NCBI GenBank assembly: GCA_002348365.1
Contig: DEBC01000137.1
Span: 21,800-85,799 of the forward strand
Direction: 5' to 3'
Length of the DNA stretch: 64,000 bases
DNA from: Alphaproteobacteria bacterium UBA2966
Lineage (GTDB): Bacteria > Pseudomonadota > Alphaproteobacteria > UBA2966
Made by a program: the position numbers and the translations under genes. The notes beneath the pieces are model-generated. The model had not been told where the DNA came from, did not search any database, and worked only from the letters and a program-made list of their open reading frames with translations. Positions 43,025-51,201 of this stretch are shown here, piece after piece; the stretch's first letter is position 1; each line of letters begins with the position of its first letter.

Positions 43025-43840
43025 CTCAACGGCCGACTGGTCGGCATCCGCCCCGGCTTTACGCGAGTGGATGCTTGTCCGAGGGCGCCGCATGTTTGCC
43101 CAGCCTTGCCCCAGCAGCGCCGCCCCCACGATGACGGCACCGATCACCTGGACTGGTAACAGAACCCAAAGAAAATAAGACAGGCCGTCATGCAACAGCA
43201 GCAGCAACGGGGACAAAAAGGTAACGTTGTAGACCAACGCGGTCGTGCGCTGCTCGACGCGCAGCCAGCCCGACTGCCGTTCGGTTTCATCACCGGTCAA
43301 TGGACCGGTTTCGCGAATCATCCATTCGCGATGGTGGCTCACCCGTGATTTCGTCAGCTCTGCGTACACGGCGAGAAGGGTCACGGCGAAACCGGCAATC
43401 ACAATCCGCACGTCGCCAGCGAGATGCCAGTATGCGAATCCCGCGGCGGCCGGGGTGAGTAGAGACAAGAACCTGTCCGCGAAGCCATCAAAGAATTTGC
43501 CCCAGTAGGTCACAGATTCCGACATGCGGGCGATGTTGCCATCCAGGCAGTCGAGCACGAGATTGAGATATACGTGCACCATGAAGGCGAGAATCAGGTG
43601 CCGACTTCCACTGGCCAATGCCGCCAGGGCAAGCACGTTCAACAGGCACCGGACGACAGTCACCGTATTGGCCGATACACCCGCGTTGTAGACTGCCGGG
43701 GTGAGGTAGATGGCGAGTGGCCGGGCAAACAGCCTTACGAAAATTTGCGGTCGAACGTGGCTATTGAAGGAAGCTTTGACATCGTCGACAGTGATACGAT
43801 CCGCCGGACGAGTTTCATGATTGGGTGCTTCAGAGGTCAT
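43019..43840 (-). CDS. CDP-alcohol phosphatidyltransferase family membrane protein
   Basis: A 273-residue integral membrane protein. The complete catalytic motif is visible: DCLDGNIAR, eight residues, then GKFFDGFADR, matching DG-x2-AR-x8-G-x3-D-x3-D. About 50 N-terminal residues precede the first helix (SFNSHVRPQIFVRL). Such enzymes transfer a phosphoalcohol from CDP-alcohol to inositol phosphate, glycerol phosphate or sugars. In a glycan island it could attach a phosphodiester-linked alcohol. It is a single minus-strand gene. Confidence 0.82.
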   Translation of the reverse strand: MTSEAPNHETRPADRITVDDVKASFNSHVRPQIFVRLFARPLAIYLTPAVYNAGVSANTVTVVRCLLNVLALAALASGSRHLILAFMVHVYLNLVLDCLDGNIARMSESVTYWGKFFDGFADRFLSLLTPAAAGFAYWHLAGDVRIVIAGFAVTLLAVYAELTKSRVSHHREWMIRETGPLTGDETERQSGWLRVEQRTTALVYNVTFLSPLLLLLHDGLSYFLWVLLPVQVIGAVIVGAALLGQGWANMRRPRTSIHSRKAGADADQSAVEL

Positions 43841-43973
43841 CAGGTGCCCGGCACTCTTATGAGGTAACGATCTTGTCGTCTAGGAACGGATCGCAAGCAT
43901 ACTCCCCCAGCGACGGGTGTCACGGTTCCAACTCACGTCGTCGCGCGGTATAGCGGTACGGACACGGCGGCGT

Positions 43974-44807
43974 ATGGCAAGCTTCACACAACGGCTCGAT
44001 CGCGGACTGAAGACCACGGCATTGCGTTCGTTGCGATTCAATTTGCGCGCCAAACGCTTGTTCACCAAGCGGCGGAACTGCCTGTTCGTCACCTGTTTTC
44101 CAAAATCTGGTTCGACGTTTCTCGTTTCGGTGCTTGCCGAGTCATCGGGATACATTCGGCAGTTTCTCGGATACGACCATCTCAACGAGCAGGATCTGTA
44201 CCTGCCCAACCTCATCGACGCCTACAACATGAACATCGTCTGCCATCAGCATACCAGGGCAACCTCGCCCAACCTCGAACTCATCAAGGAGTTCGGCATA
44301 CGCCCGGTGGTGCTGGTGCGCGATGTTTTCGATTGCCTCGTTTCTCTACGCGATCATCTGGACAGGGAATCGCGACGCACACCGGTGTTCACCGCGACCG
44401 ACGACTTTTTCTCCAAGTCCCAGACGGAGCAATTCGATGAACTGATCGATTTCGCGCTTCCTTGGTATGTAAATTTCGTGGTGTCGTGGAAGTCTGCTCA
44501 AAGTGAAGGCGTGCAAACACTGTGGCTCTCCTACGAAGACATGATGGCGGACAAGGCCGAAGCAGTGAGACAGGTTCTCAGGTTCTATGGTCTCGATCAA
44601 TTTGGCAGTCGTGTCGACGCCGCCATAGCAAAGGTCGATGCGGGTGACGGCACGCGCTTCAATCGCGGCGTCAGGGGCCGGGGCCGGTCACTGCTTTCTG
44701 CCGAGCAGCAGCAGCGCGTCATGGATCGTTTCGGACATTTCCCTGACGTGGACTTCTCTATGATCGGAATCGCGCCGAGCGCCGACCCCGTGGCATCACA
44801 GGCGTGA
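43974..44807 (+). CDS. Sulfotransferase family protein (second copy)
   Basis: A 277-residue PAPS-dependent sulfotransferase from ATG 43974; the frame extends to 43917 but the extension is basic and unconserved. The phosphosulfate loop is LFVTCFPKSGSTFL, the 3'-phosphate motif VVLVRDVFDCLVSLRDH, and LWLSYEDMMAD follows. It is only distantly similar to the copy at 23917, so it probably acts on another acceptor position. It starts a plus-strand run of four overlapping genes ending with the O-antigen-ligase-like gene. Confidence 0.82.
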   Translation: MASFTQRLDRGLKTTALRSLRFNLRAKRLFTKRRNCLFVTCFPKSGSTFLVSVLAESSGYIRQFLGYDHLNEQDLYLPNLIDAYNMNIVCHQHTRATSPNLELIKEFGIRPVVLVRDVFDCLVSLRDHLDRESRRTPVFTATDDFFSKSQTEQFDELIDFALPWYVNFVVSWKSAQSEGVQTLWLSYEDMMADKAEAVRQVLRFYGLDQFGSRVDAAIAKVDAGDGTRFNRGVRGRGRSLLSAEQQQRVMDRFGHFPDVDFSMIGIAPSADPVASQA

Positions 44808-45673
44808 TGTCCGGGGCACCGCCTTACCCTGCGCAGCCTACACCTGGCTTGGGCTCTTCCTTTCTGACCGCCACGGACATAGCGGAATTTCTGGACCTTT
44901 GGCTCAGCAATGAGTTGCTCGACGGTGAGGCCGCGCGAACTTTCGCCGCATACTACGGCAGCTACGCAAAATCCTTCTCACCCCGGATGCGTCGACTCTA
45001 TGCCGGACAGATCCGCGAAGCTGAAAAAGTCCTCGAGAACAACCCGTCTGCATCAGTTCTTGAGGTGGGTTGCGGCCTCGGAACGGAGTCACTCTGGCTC
45101 GCCTTGAAAGGTGGAGATGTTCGCGCCGTCGATGTGCGGCAGGATCGTGTTAACACCGCAGTCGCGCGTCAAAGAGTCCTCGAAACCGAGATTGGGCGAC
45201 CCGTCGATTGTGCGTTCTTCTGCGGCTCGTTCCTCGAATTGAACGACGATGAGGCGTTCGATCTGATCTGGATGGAACAGGCCTTTCATCACCTGGAACC
45301 GCGCCGAGACGTCGTGCAAAAAACGGCCACGTTGCTGAAACCGGGGGGACACCTGGTCATTTCCGAGGCGAATGCCCTTAACCCTCTACTTCAGTTGGAG
45401 CTGTTCATCCGCCGCGGCGTTCCCCGTGTGGCGATGCAACAAGGGCCGGATGGAACGGATCATCCGTATGGCGTCGAACGCGTCACGTCGGCAATGAATC
45501 TTGTTAAGATGTTTGAGAGGGTCGGCATACGCCGCGTCGGTGTCCGGCATTACCGAATGTTTCCCAACAGTCCCCTGTTCGACCGGCTGGCAGGCGTCGA
45601 AGATGTTTTGGCTCGGAATGCTCTGGCCCCATTGCTCACACACTTCAACTACGTGGGCGAAAAAGCGGTATGA
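44807..45673 (+). CDS. SAM-dependent methyltransferase
   Basis: A 288-residue class I methyltransferase; ATG 44807 overlaps the upstream TGA by one base, and a GTG one codon earlier is an alternative. Motif I is VLEVGCGLGTESLWLA, then VRAVDVRQDRVN, LIWMEQAFHHLEP and LLKPGGHLVISEAN. The N-terminal 60 residues (DIAEFLDLWLSNELLDGEAA) are helical and specific. It overlaps the glycosyltransferase by 4 bases. Confidence 0.8.
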   Translation: MSGAPPYPAQPTPGLGSSFLTATDIAEFLDLWLSNELLDGEAARTFAAYYGSYAKSFSPRMRRLYAGQIREAEKVLENNPSASVLEVGCGLGTESLWLALKGGDVRAVDVRQDRVNTAVARQRVLETEIGRPVDCAFFCGSFLELNDDEAFDLIWMEQAFHHLEPRRDVVQKTATLLKPGGHLVISEANALNPLLQLELFIRRGVPRVAMQQGPDGTDHPYGVERVTSAMNLVKMFERVGIRRVGVRHYRMFPNSPLFDRLAGVEDVLARNALAPLLTHFNYVGEKAV

Positions 45674-46854
45674 GCGAAGAGTTCTCAGCCAAGCGTCGAC
45701 TGCTGTTCATCCTGAATGACGCACCGTTCTTCGTCTCCCATCGCCTCTCTCTCGCCGCAGCAGCGAGACGTGCGGGATTCGACGTCCATGTCGCTGTCGC
45801 GCATGACGCCGATGCCGTCGCAATCATTGAGTCTGCGGGCATTCATCATCACGACATTCCATTGAAGCGGGGCGCACGCGGCCCATTGGGTGAATTGCGG
45901 CTGATCTTCAGGCTCGCAAACATCATCCGCTCGCTGCGCCCCGATCTGATTCACACCGTGACGATGAAGCCAGTGCTCTACGGAGGAAGTCTGGCGCGAC
46001 TGATGAAGGTGCCCGCAGTCGTGAACGCGGTTACGGGACTGGGCTACCTGTTTCTGATCGAGGGCACCCTCGCGAGACTGCAACGAGGAATCATCAAGCG
46101 GATTTACCGGTTCGCTCTCGGTCAACCGAACGGCCGTGCCATTTTTCAGAACCCTGACGATTTGCGGCTGTTCCTCGACGAAGGGCTGGTGGCACCGGAT
46201 GACAGCATCATCATCAAAGGTACCGGCGTAGACATGAACCTGTTCCAGTTCCTTCCCGAGCCCGCCGATGAGCCCATCGTCATGTTTCCGGCTCGGGTGA
46301 TCGGCGACAAGGGTATTCACCAGTTTGTCTCTGCCGCCAGGACCCTCAAGGGTGAGGGTCTTTCGGCTCGCTTTGTCATTGTTGGTCGGACCGACCCGGA
46401 TAACCCAACTGATGTTGGTGAGTCGAAAATCCGGGAGTGGGAACGGGATGGCCTGGTGGAGTGGTGGGGTTTCTCGAATGATATGGCGAGCACCTTGCCC
46501 AAGGCACACATCGTCTGCATGCCCTCTTACCGGGAAGGTCTGCCGCGGGTCTTGATTGAAGCCGCGGCCTCCGGTCGCCCTATCGTTACGGCCGATGTTC
46601 CCGGGTGCCGAGAGATCGTCAAGCACGGCGAGAATGGCTTCCTCGTGCCGGTCAGAGATGGCGCCGCCACGGCGGAAGCGATCGCCAGGCTGCTTGCGGA
46701 TGATGAACTCAGGCACCAGATGGCGCAGCGTTCACGGGAGATGGCGGAACGGGATTACGCGATGGATAAGTTCATCGCAAAGACCTTCGCAGTCTACGAA
46801 AAACTGATCCCAAATTCCCTGCAAGCGGCGGCAGCGAACAGCGTCACGGCATGA
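45670..46854 (+). CDS. Glycosyltransferase family 4 (PglA-like)
   Basis: A 394-residue GT-B retaining transferase. The N-terminal half shows LLFILNDAPFFVSHRLSLA, LIHTVTMKPVLYGG and AVVNAVTGLGYLF, as in transferases that act second on undecaprenyl-linked glycans (PglA, WbpH types). The C-terminal half has VMFPARVIGDKGIHQFV, ARFVIVGRTDPDNP and the E-x7-E motif in REGLPRVLIEAAASG. It probably adds the second sugar to the lipid-linked precursor made by the WbpL-type enzyme at 50124. Confidence 0.87.
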   Translation: MSEEFSAKRRLLFILNDAPFFVSHRLSLAAAARRAGFDVHVAVAHDADAVAIIESAGIHHHDIPLKRGARGPLGELRLIFRLANIIRSLRPDLIHTVTMKPVLYGGSLARLMKVPAVVNAVTGLGYLFLIEGTLARLQRGIIKRIYRFALGQPNGRAIFQNPDDLRLFLDEGLVAPDDSIIIKGTGVDMNLFQFLPEPADEPIVMFPARVIGDKGIHQFVSAARTLKGEGLSARFVIVGRTDPDNPTDVGESKIREWERDGLVEWWGFSNDMASTLPKAHIVCMPSYREGLPRVLIEAAASGRPIVTADVPGCREIVKHGENGFLVPVRDGAATAEAIARLLADDELRHQMAQRSREMAERDYAMDKFIAKTFAVYEKLIPNSLQAAAANSVTA

Positions 46855-48044
46855 GACATCTTCACGCAGGCCACTGGCTGGGATTTGCCGTATTTCTTAC
46901 CGTGCCCCTTGCAGTCATCGCACCCAAGGGCGGGGTGATTCTTGTCGCCCTGATGGCGCTGCCTTTGCTGGCGCGCACCGTCTCTCGAGGGTTTCATCGT
47001 CAGGTGCTGAAATCACCGACTGCAGCCACTCTGGCGTTGATGTTGATATGGGGCTGTACCAGCGCCCTATGGGCGTTGGAACCGGAAACAGCGCTGCGGC
47101 GCTCGGGCTCTCTCGCGTTGCTCGCGGCGGCTGCGGTGTCCCTGTTTCTGGCGTGCGACGCTCTGGTCGCGGAGGAACGCTGGGTGGCACGGCGGGCAAC
47201 CGTCGTTGGATTGACCACCGGCTGCCTCCTGTTGATCGTAGAGTTGTCAGCCGGCCTTCCCGTCAACACACTCGTTCGTGGTGCGGAGAATGTAACCAAA
47301 CCAACGATTCTCAACGGCGCGTTGAGCATTGTGGCAATCATGGCGTGGCCCGCGGCGCTGATCCTGAGGCAGCAAAAGAGGCTTTGGCTCGCCATCGGTG
47401 TTTTGTTTCTCGCGGTCATTGTTCTGCTTCTGGGAGATGGGAACTCCGCGCGCGTTGCCTTCGGCCTCGCGGCTCTGGTCGCCGCCGCGGCGCTGCACTG
47501 GCCAGACATGTCGAGACGGGCAATGGTCATCGTCTCGACATTGGGAATTTTGACGGCGCCCCTCGTGCCCGGGACGTTTCTGTCGCCTGACCGCTGGACG
47601 GATGCGCTGTCGGGAACCACCGACTCAGCAATTCATCGGCTGCATATCTGGAACTTCTCGGCCGAGCGCATCGCAGAAAAACCTCTGGCCGGCTGGGGAT
47701 TGGACGCCTCCAGGACCATTCCGGGCGGTGACGTTGAGGTCATTCAGGATGGCGCCAGCATGCAACTCCATCCTCACAATGCCCCTTTGCAAATCTGGCT
47801 GGAGCTTGGAGTCCCCGGCGCCGCAGGACTGGCCGCAATCGTGATAATCGCCCTGATGAGCGCCCGACATCTGCCGCGCGAAGCACAGGCTGCCTCACTG
47901 GCGACGACCACGGCTGCCCTTGCCGTCGCTTCCCTGTCGTTTGGAATCTGGCAGCATTGGTGGCTTGCCACCCTCGCGCTCGCAACCGTCGCGGTGAAAA
48001 TCGCGGTGGCAGACTCCGAACCGTCAAACGCCCAGTCGGTGTAG
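46851..48044 (+). CDS. O-antigen ligase/Wzy-like membrane protein
   Basis: A 397-residue polytopic protein with about ten hydrophobic segments. A periplasmic loop near residues 245-310 holds RLHIWNFSAERIAEKPLAGWG and LQLHPHNAPLQIWLELG-type sequence (HPHNAPLQIWLELG). The R-x3-E and H-x-H/N elements of WaaL/PglL-type enzymes are in that loop. It probably moves finished glycan from the undecaprenyl carrier to lipid A-core or protein, or polymerises it. ATGA overlap couples it to the glycosyltransferase. Confidence 0.78.
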   Translation: MRHLHAGHWLGFAVFLTVPLAVIAPKGGVILVALMALPLLARTVSRGFHRQVLKSPTAATLALMLIWGCTSALWALEPETALRRSGSLALLAAAAVSLFLACDALVAEERWVARRATVVGLTTGCLLLIVELSAGLPVNTLVRGAENVTKPTILNGALSIVAIMAWPAALILRQQKRLWLAIGVLFLAVIVLLLGDGNSARVAFGLAALVAAAALHWPDMSRRAMVIVSTLGILTAPLVPGTFLSPDRWTDALSGTTDSAIHRLHIWNFSAERIAEKPLAGWGLDASRTIPGGDVEVIQDGASMQLHPHNAPLQIWLELGVPGAAGLAAIVIIALMSARHLPREAQAASLATTTAALAVASLSFGIWQHWWLATLALATVAVKIAVADSEPSNAQSV

Positions 48045-48071
48045 CGGCGCGGCCCAAGGGCGCCGCGCCGC
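48044..48071. terminator. Stem-loop between convergent genes
   Basis: GCGGCGCGGC at 48044-48053 and GCCGCGCCGC at 48062-48071 form a perfect ten-pair stem with an eight-base loop, starting at the last base of the ligase stop codon and ending 11 bases before the bioY stop. Neither strand has a clear T tract after it, so termination in either direction is possible but not certain. Confidence 0.5.
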
Positions 48072-48082
48072 CTGCAACCTTT

Positions 48083-48625
48083 CTACGGATTGATGAGCGG
48101 ATAGGACCGCTTCACCACCATGGCAACGGCGGCAGCCACGATAGCCTTGATCACGTCGCCCGGAATGAAAATCGTGGAGCCCGCGAGCGCCTTCCCGAAT
48201 TCCATGTTGGCGACCACGGCAAGCCAGGGAATGCCGATTACGTAAACGACGATGACGCCGCCGATGACGTTAAACAGCAAGAGATTCCAGAAGTTCAAGC
48301 GGTTCCAGTACCTCTCAACGAACCAGCCGACGACGAAGGCCGCGGGTATCCATGAGAGGATGAATCCGCCGGTCGGGCCCAGAATTACGCCAAAGCCACC
48401 CTTCCAACCTGTCAACAGCGGCAATCCGACGGCGACCAGTATGACGAACAACAGGAGCGACAGACCGCCGCGTCTGGCGCCAAGGATTGAACCGGCCAAC
48501 ATCACGCCGATGTTTTGCACGATGATGGGGGCCGGAACGAACGGCGCTTGAAATGGCGGGAAAACAGCGCACGCTGCGGTCAGTGCTGCAAACAGCGCGA
48601 CAAATACCATGTCTCGTGTAGTCAT
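48083..48625 (-). CDS. bioY: Biotin transporter substrate-binding subunit (S component)
   Basis: A 180-residue six-helix protein with BioY features: ALFAALTAACAVFPPFQAP near the N-terminus, QNIGVMLAGSILGARRGGLS, GLPLLTGWKGGFGVILGPTGGF and PGDVIKAIVAAAVA. It is the biotin-binding S component of an energy-coupling-factor transporter. ATG 48625 is preceded by a G-rich ribosome-binding site. It is the last gene of bioM-bioN-bioY, with a 125-base gap after bioN. Confidence 0.9.
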   Translation of the reverse strand: MTTRDMVFVALFAALTAACAVFPPFQAPFVPAPIIVQNIGVMLAGSILGARRGGLSLLLFVILVAVGLPLLTGWKGGFGVILGPTGGFILSWIPAAFVVGWFVERYWNRLNFWNLLLFNVIGGVIVVYVIGIPWLAVVANMEFGKALAGSTIFIPGDVIKAIVAAAVAMVVKRSYPLINP

Positions 48626-48750
48626 GATGCCCCCCAAAGGCGTATTGCGAACCGATTTCGGGAATTGCCGGACGCGAGGCCAGCTGAAATGGAACTCTCT
48701 TATAGTCCGTCGGGACCCGTCGCATCAACGCCGCGACGTCGCTGCAATTC

Positions 48751-49380
48751 CTACCCTCTGCGTTTCCAAACTGGGACCACCGGCTCGGGATCATAGCCCC
48801 GGGCCTCAATGGACTCAGACAAATCATCCGCCATTTTCAACGTCTTGATCAGAAGCGGCATCAACAAGGCGATCGCGTTGCGATCAAGCCCTCGTGCCCG
48901 CTGGGCTTCGAGTATCTCCTGAGCCTCACGCATCATCATGGGAATGAATCGTATGACCATGGACAGCATCATGCTCACCTTGGACGGATTGACCCCCAGA
49001 TGTTTAAGCGGGCGCACGACGCGCTCCAGGACATCCATCATGTCCGAGACTTTTGTTGTGAGCGTGACCAGAACGGCGAGCAGCAGCAGAACCAGGATGC
49101 GAAGGACAGTTTCGAGACCCAGCATCCAGTCCGTCAGAAACACATGGAACAGAAAGATCGGAACCATGAAGATCAGCGCCGTCCGTAGTTGTCGCAAGGT
49201 GTCTTTCCAGGGAAGACGCGCAACTTGGAACAGGGCCGCGATGATCAGGAGCTCGGCAACGTGTACCGGAATGTTGGAAATGACGAACAGCGCCATGCTT
49301 CCGATCACCAAGATCAGAAGTTTGATCCCCGCCGGTATGCGGTGAACAATCGTGTCACCCGGTACATACAGCGACAGCAT
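48751..49380 (-). CDS. bioN: Biotin ECF transporter transmembrane (T) subunit
   Basis: A 209-residue EcfT-type membrane protein: SLYVPGDTIVHRIPAGIKLL, MALFVISNIPVHVAELLIIA and the coupling-helix motifs EAQRARGLD and ESIEARGYDPE, which carry the A-R-G signatures that contact the ATPase. Its ATG overlaps the stop of bioM by one base (TAATG). It couples BioM ATP hydrolysis to substrate release by BioY. Confidence 0.9.
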   Translation of the reverse strand: MLSLYVPGDTIVHRIPAGIKLLILVIGSMALFVISNIPVHVAELLIIAALFQVARLPWKDTLRQLRTALIFMVPIFLFHVFLTDWMLGLETVLRILVLLLLAVLVTLTTKVSDMMDVLERVVRPLKHLGVNPSKVSMMLSMVIRFIPMMMREAQEILEAQRARGLDRNAIALLMPLLIKTLKMADDLSESIEARGYDPEPVVPVWKRRG

Positions 49381-50054
49381 TAGGCCATCGCCTGAGTGTA
49401 GTAGCGGATCGCGTCGTCGGGAGCACCGTCTGCCACGACCTGCCCGTCTTCGAACACGATCACACGCTCGAACTCCTCAAGGTGTTCCAGATCATGGGTG
49501 ACCAGAATGATCGGCTGCTCGATGGCGTGTATCGTGTCGAGAACGAGCTTCTTGTTACGCAGGTCCAAGAGTGTCATCGGCTCATCGAACACGACATAAC
49601 TCGGCTCCATCACCAGCACTGCCGAGATCGCCAGCATCTGTTTTTCGCCCCCGGACAAAAGATGAGCCGCGCACTGTCTGAGATGTTCCAGCTTGTACTT
49701 CCCGAGAATCGAATCAATCCGGGAAGCGATCTCTTGCTTGGACAACTTGAGATTCTTGAGGCCGAACTCGAGGTCCTCTTCGACCACAGGAAAGACGATC
49801 TGGTTGTCCGGATTCTGAAAGACGAATCCGACCTTGCGTCTCACCGCCTTGACATCGGTTCTCGTGTCAATCCCATCGACGGTGACAGTCCCCTCGTCCG
49901 GAATCAGGAGGCCGTTCAACAGGCGCACAAATGTGCTCTTCCCCGACCCGTTGGCGCCGATGACACCGACTCGGCGCTCGCCGATTCGCAAGCTGATGTC
50001 TTTGAGGACGTGGCGTTCACCGAAACGCTGGCTGACGTTGGAAATTTCGAACAT
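49380..50054 (-). CDS. bioM: Biotin ECF transporter ATP-binding subunit
   Basis: A 224-residue ABC ATPase from ATG 50054. Walker A is GVIGANGSGKST, the Q-loop VGFVFQNPDNQIVFP is of the ECF/cobalt type, the signature LSGGEKQMLAI and Walker B YVVFDEPMTLLD follow, and LVTHDLEHL is the switch. The frame open to 50111 adds residues outside the fold. It heads the bioMNY operon and diverges from the initiating glycosyltransferase gene. Its position inside a glycan island is unusual. Confidence 0.9.
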   Translation of the reverse strand: MFEISNVSQRFGERHVLKDISLRIGERRVGVIGANGSGKSTFVRLLNGLLIPDEGTVTVDGIDTRTDVKAVRRKVGFVFQNPDNQIVFPVVEEDLEFGLKNLKLSKQEIASRIDSILGKYKLEHLRQCAAHLLSGGEKQMLAISAVLVMEPSYVVFDEPMTLLDLRNKKLVLDTIHAIEQPIILVTHDLEHLEEFERVIVFEDGQVVADGAPDDAIRYYTQAMA

Positions 50055-50123
50055 GATTCGCTGGATTCTCGCCGCCGGACGCGACCACGCGTATGCTAGC
50101 GGCAGGGACATGCAGATGCGACC

Positions 50124-51197
50124 TTGGGATCGCGATTACCAGTTAACCCATTGATAGACGGATATCTAATCAACTACCTGTTGCTGGCCTTCCTGGTCAC
50201 CTATCCGCTGTCGCGGTTCGCCACCGGCAAACTGGTCAAAGTCCTAAACCGGCACGCGGTGCTCGACCAGCCCAACCACCGGTCCAGCCATGCTCGTCCG
50301 GTGCCCCGAGGCGGGGGCATTGTCGTGATCGGCTTGTTGGTTCTGGCCTGGGGCCACTTCGGAGTCCTGGTGCCTCACGTCGCGCCCGCACTGTTCACTA
50401 TTCTTGGGCTTGCGCTGGCTCTCGCCGCGGTCTCCTGGATCGACGACCTCCGAGGGCTCAATCCATTCGCCCGTCTGTTCTGCCATGCCATCGCTGTTGC
50501 CATTGGGCTGTGGACGCTTCCGGACGCCCCCGTGTTTCAGGGACTCGTCGCTCCGTGGATCGACGACCTGATGGCCGCGCTGCTCTGGCTCTGGTTTGTC
50601 AACTTGTTCAACTTCATGGATGGCATCGACGGCATTACCGGTGCCGAGACCGTCGCCATCGGTCTCGGCGTCACGGTGATCGCGGCACTGGCAAATCTCG
50701 GTCCCGATATCGCCCTCTATGGCCTGACTCTGGTGACGATAACGTTCGGGTTCCTGCGCTGGAACTGGCAGCCCGCCAAGATATTCCTCGGAGATGTGGG
50801 AAGTGTCCCCCTCGGCTACCTTGTCGGTTGGCTCTTGCTGACGTTGGCCGCCGAGGGTCATTGGGCCCCGGCCATCATCCTGCCGCTGTATTATCTGGCC
50901 GATGCGACGATTACTTTGTTGCAGCGCCTGGTGCGCGGCGAAAAGATTTGGTTGGCACACCGCAGTCACTTCTATCAGAGGGCAACCCAAAGCCCGGGAA
51001 CCCATGCCGGCGCCGTCCGTCGAGTCAATGCGGCCAATATCGCTCTCGTTATTCTGGCAGTCGTCGCAGCCATGTATCCCGAAATTGCACCACTCCTACT
51101 ATTATTCGCCGGGCTGATCGTCGCCGTGTTGCTGTGGACGTTCGCCAATCGCCCGATCAAGGTACCCACGTCCCTCAGCACGCCAGACAAGGATTGA
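50124..51197 (+). CDS. Undecaprenyl-phosphate N-acetylaminosugar-1-phosphate transferase (WbpL/WecA-like)
   Basis: A 357-residue polyprenyl-phosphate sugar-1-phosphate transferase from TTG 50124; a TTG at 50151 is an alternative. About ten membrane segments are present. Conserved cytoplasmic motifs are SSHARPVPRGGG, WIDDLRGLNP (DD pair), NLFNFMDGIDGI (catalytic DGID), KIFLGDVGSVPLGY and WLAHRSHFYQRA. The last is typical of the WbpL/WbcO subgroup, which prefers 6-deoxy-HexNAc donors. It initiates the lipid-linked glycan, using the product of the adjacent WbpM-type dehydratase. The next gene starts four bases after its stop. Confidence 0.87.
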   Translation: MGSRLPVNPLIDGYLINYLLLAFLVTYPLSRFATGKLVKVLNRHAVLDQPNHRSSHARPVPRGGGIVVIGLLVLAWGHFGVLVPHVAPALFTILGLALALAAVSWIDDLRGLNPFARLFCHAIAVAIGLWTLPDAPVFQGLVAPWIDDLMAALLWLWFVNLFNFMDGIDGITGAETVAIGLGVTVIAALANLGPDIALYGLTLVTITFGFLRWNWQPAKIFLGDVGSVPLGYLVGWLLLTLAAEGHWAPAIILPLYYLADATITLLQRLVRGEKIWLAHRSHFYQRATQSPGTHAGAVRRVNAANIALVILAVVAAMYPEIAPLLLLFAGLIVAVLLWTFANRPIKVPTSLSTPDKD

Positions 51198-51201
51198 TCG
51201 T

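Noticed and set aside
48638..48750. Possible riboswitch or separate promoter between bioN and bioY.
   Set aside because: No recognisable fold, BioR-type palindrome or promoter hexamers were seen in the gap.
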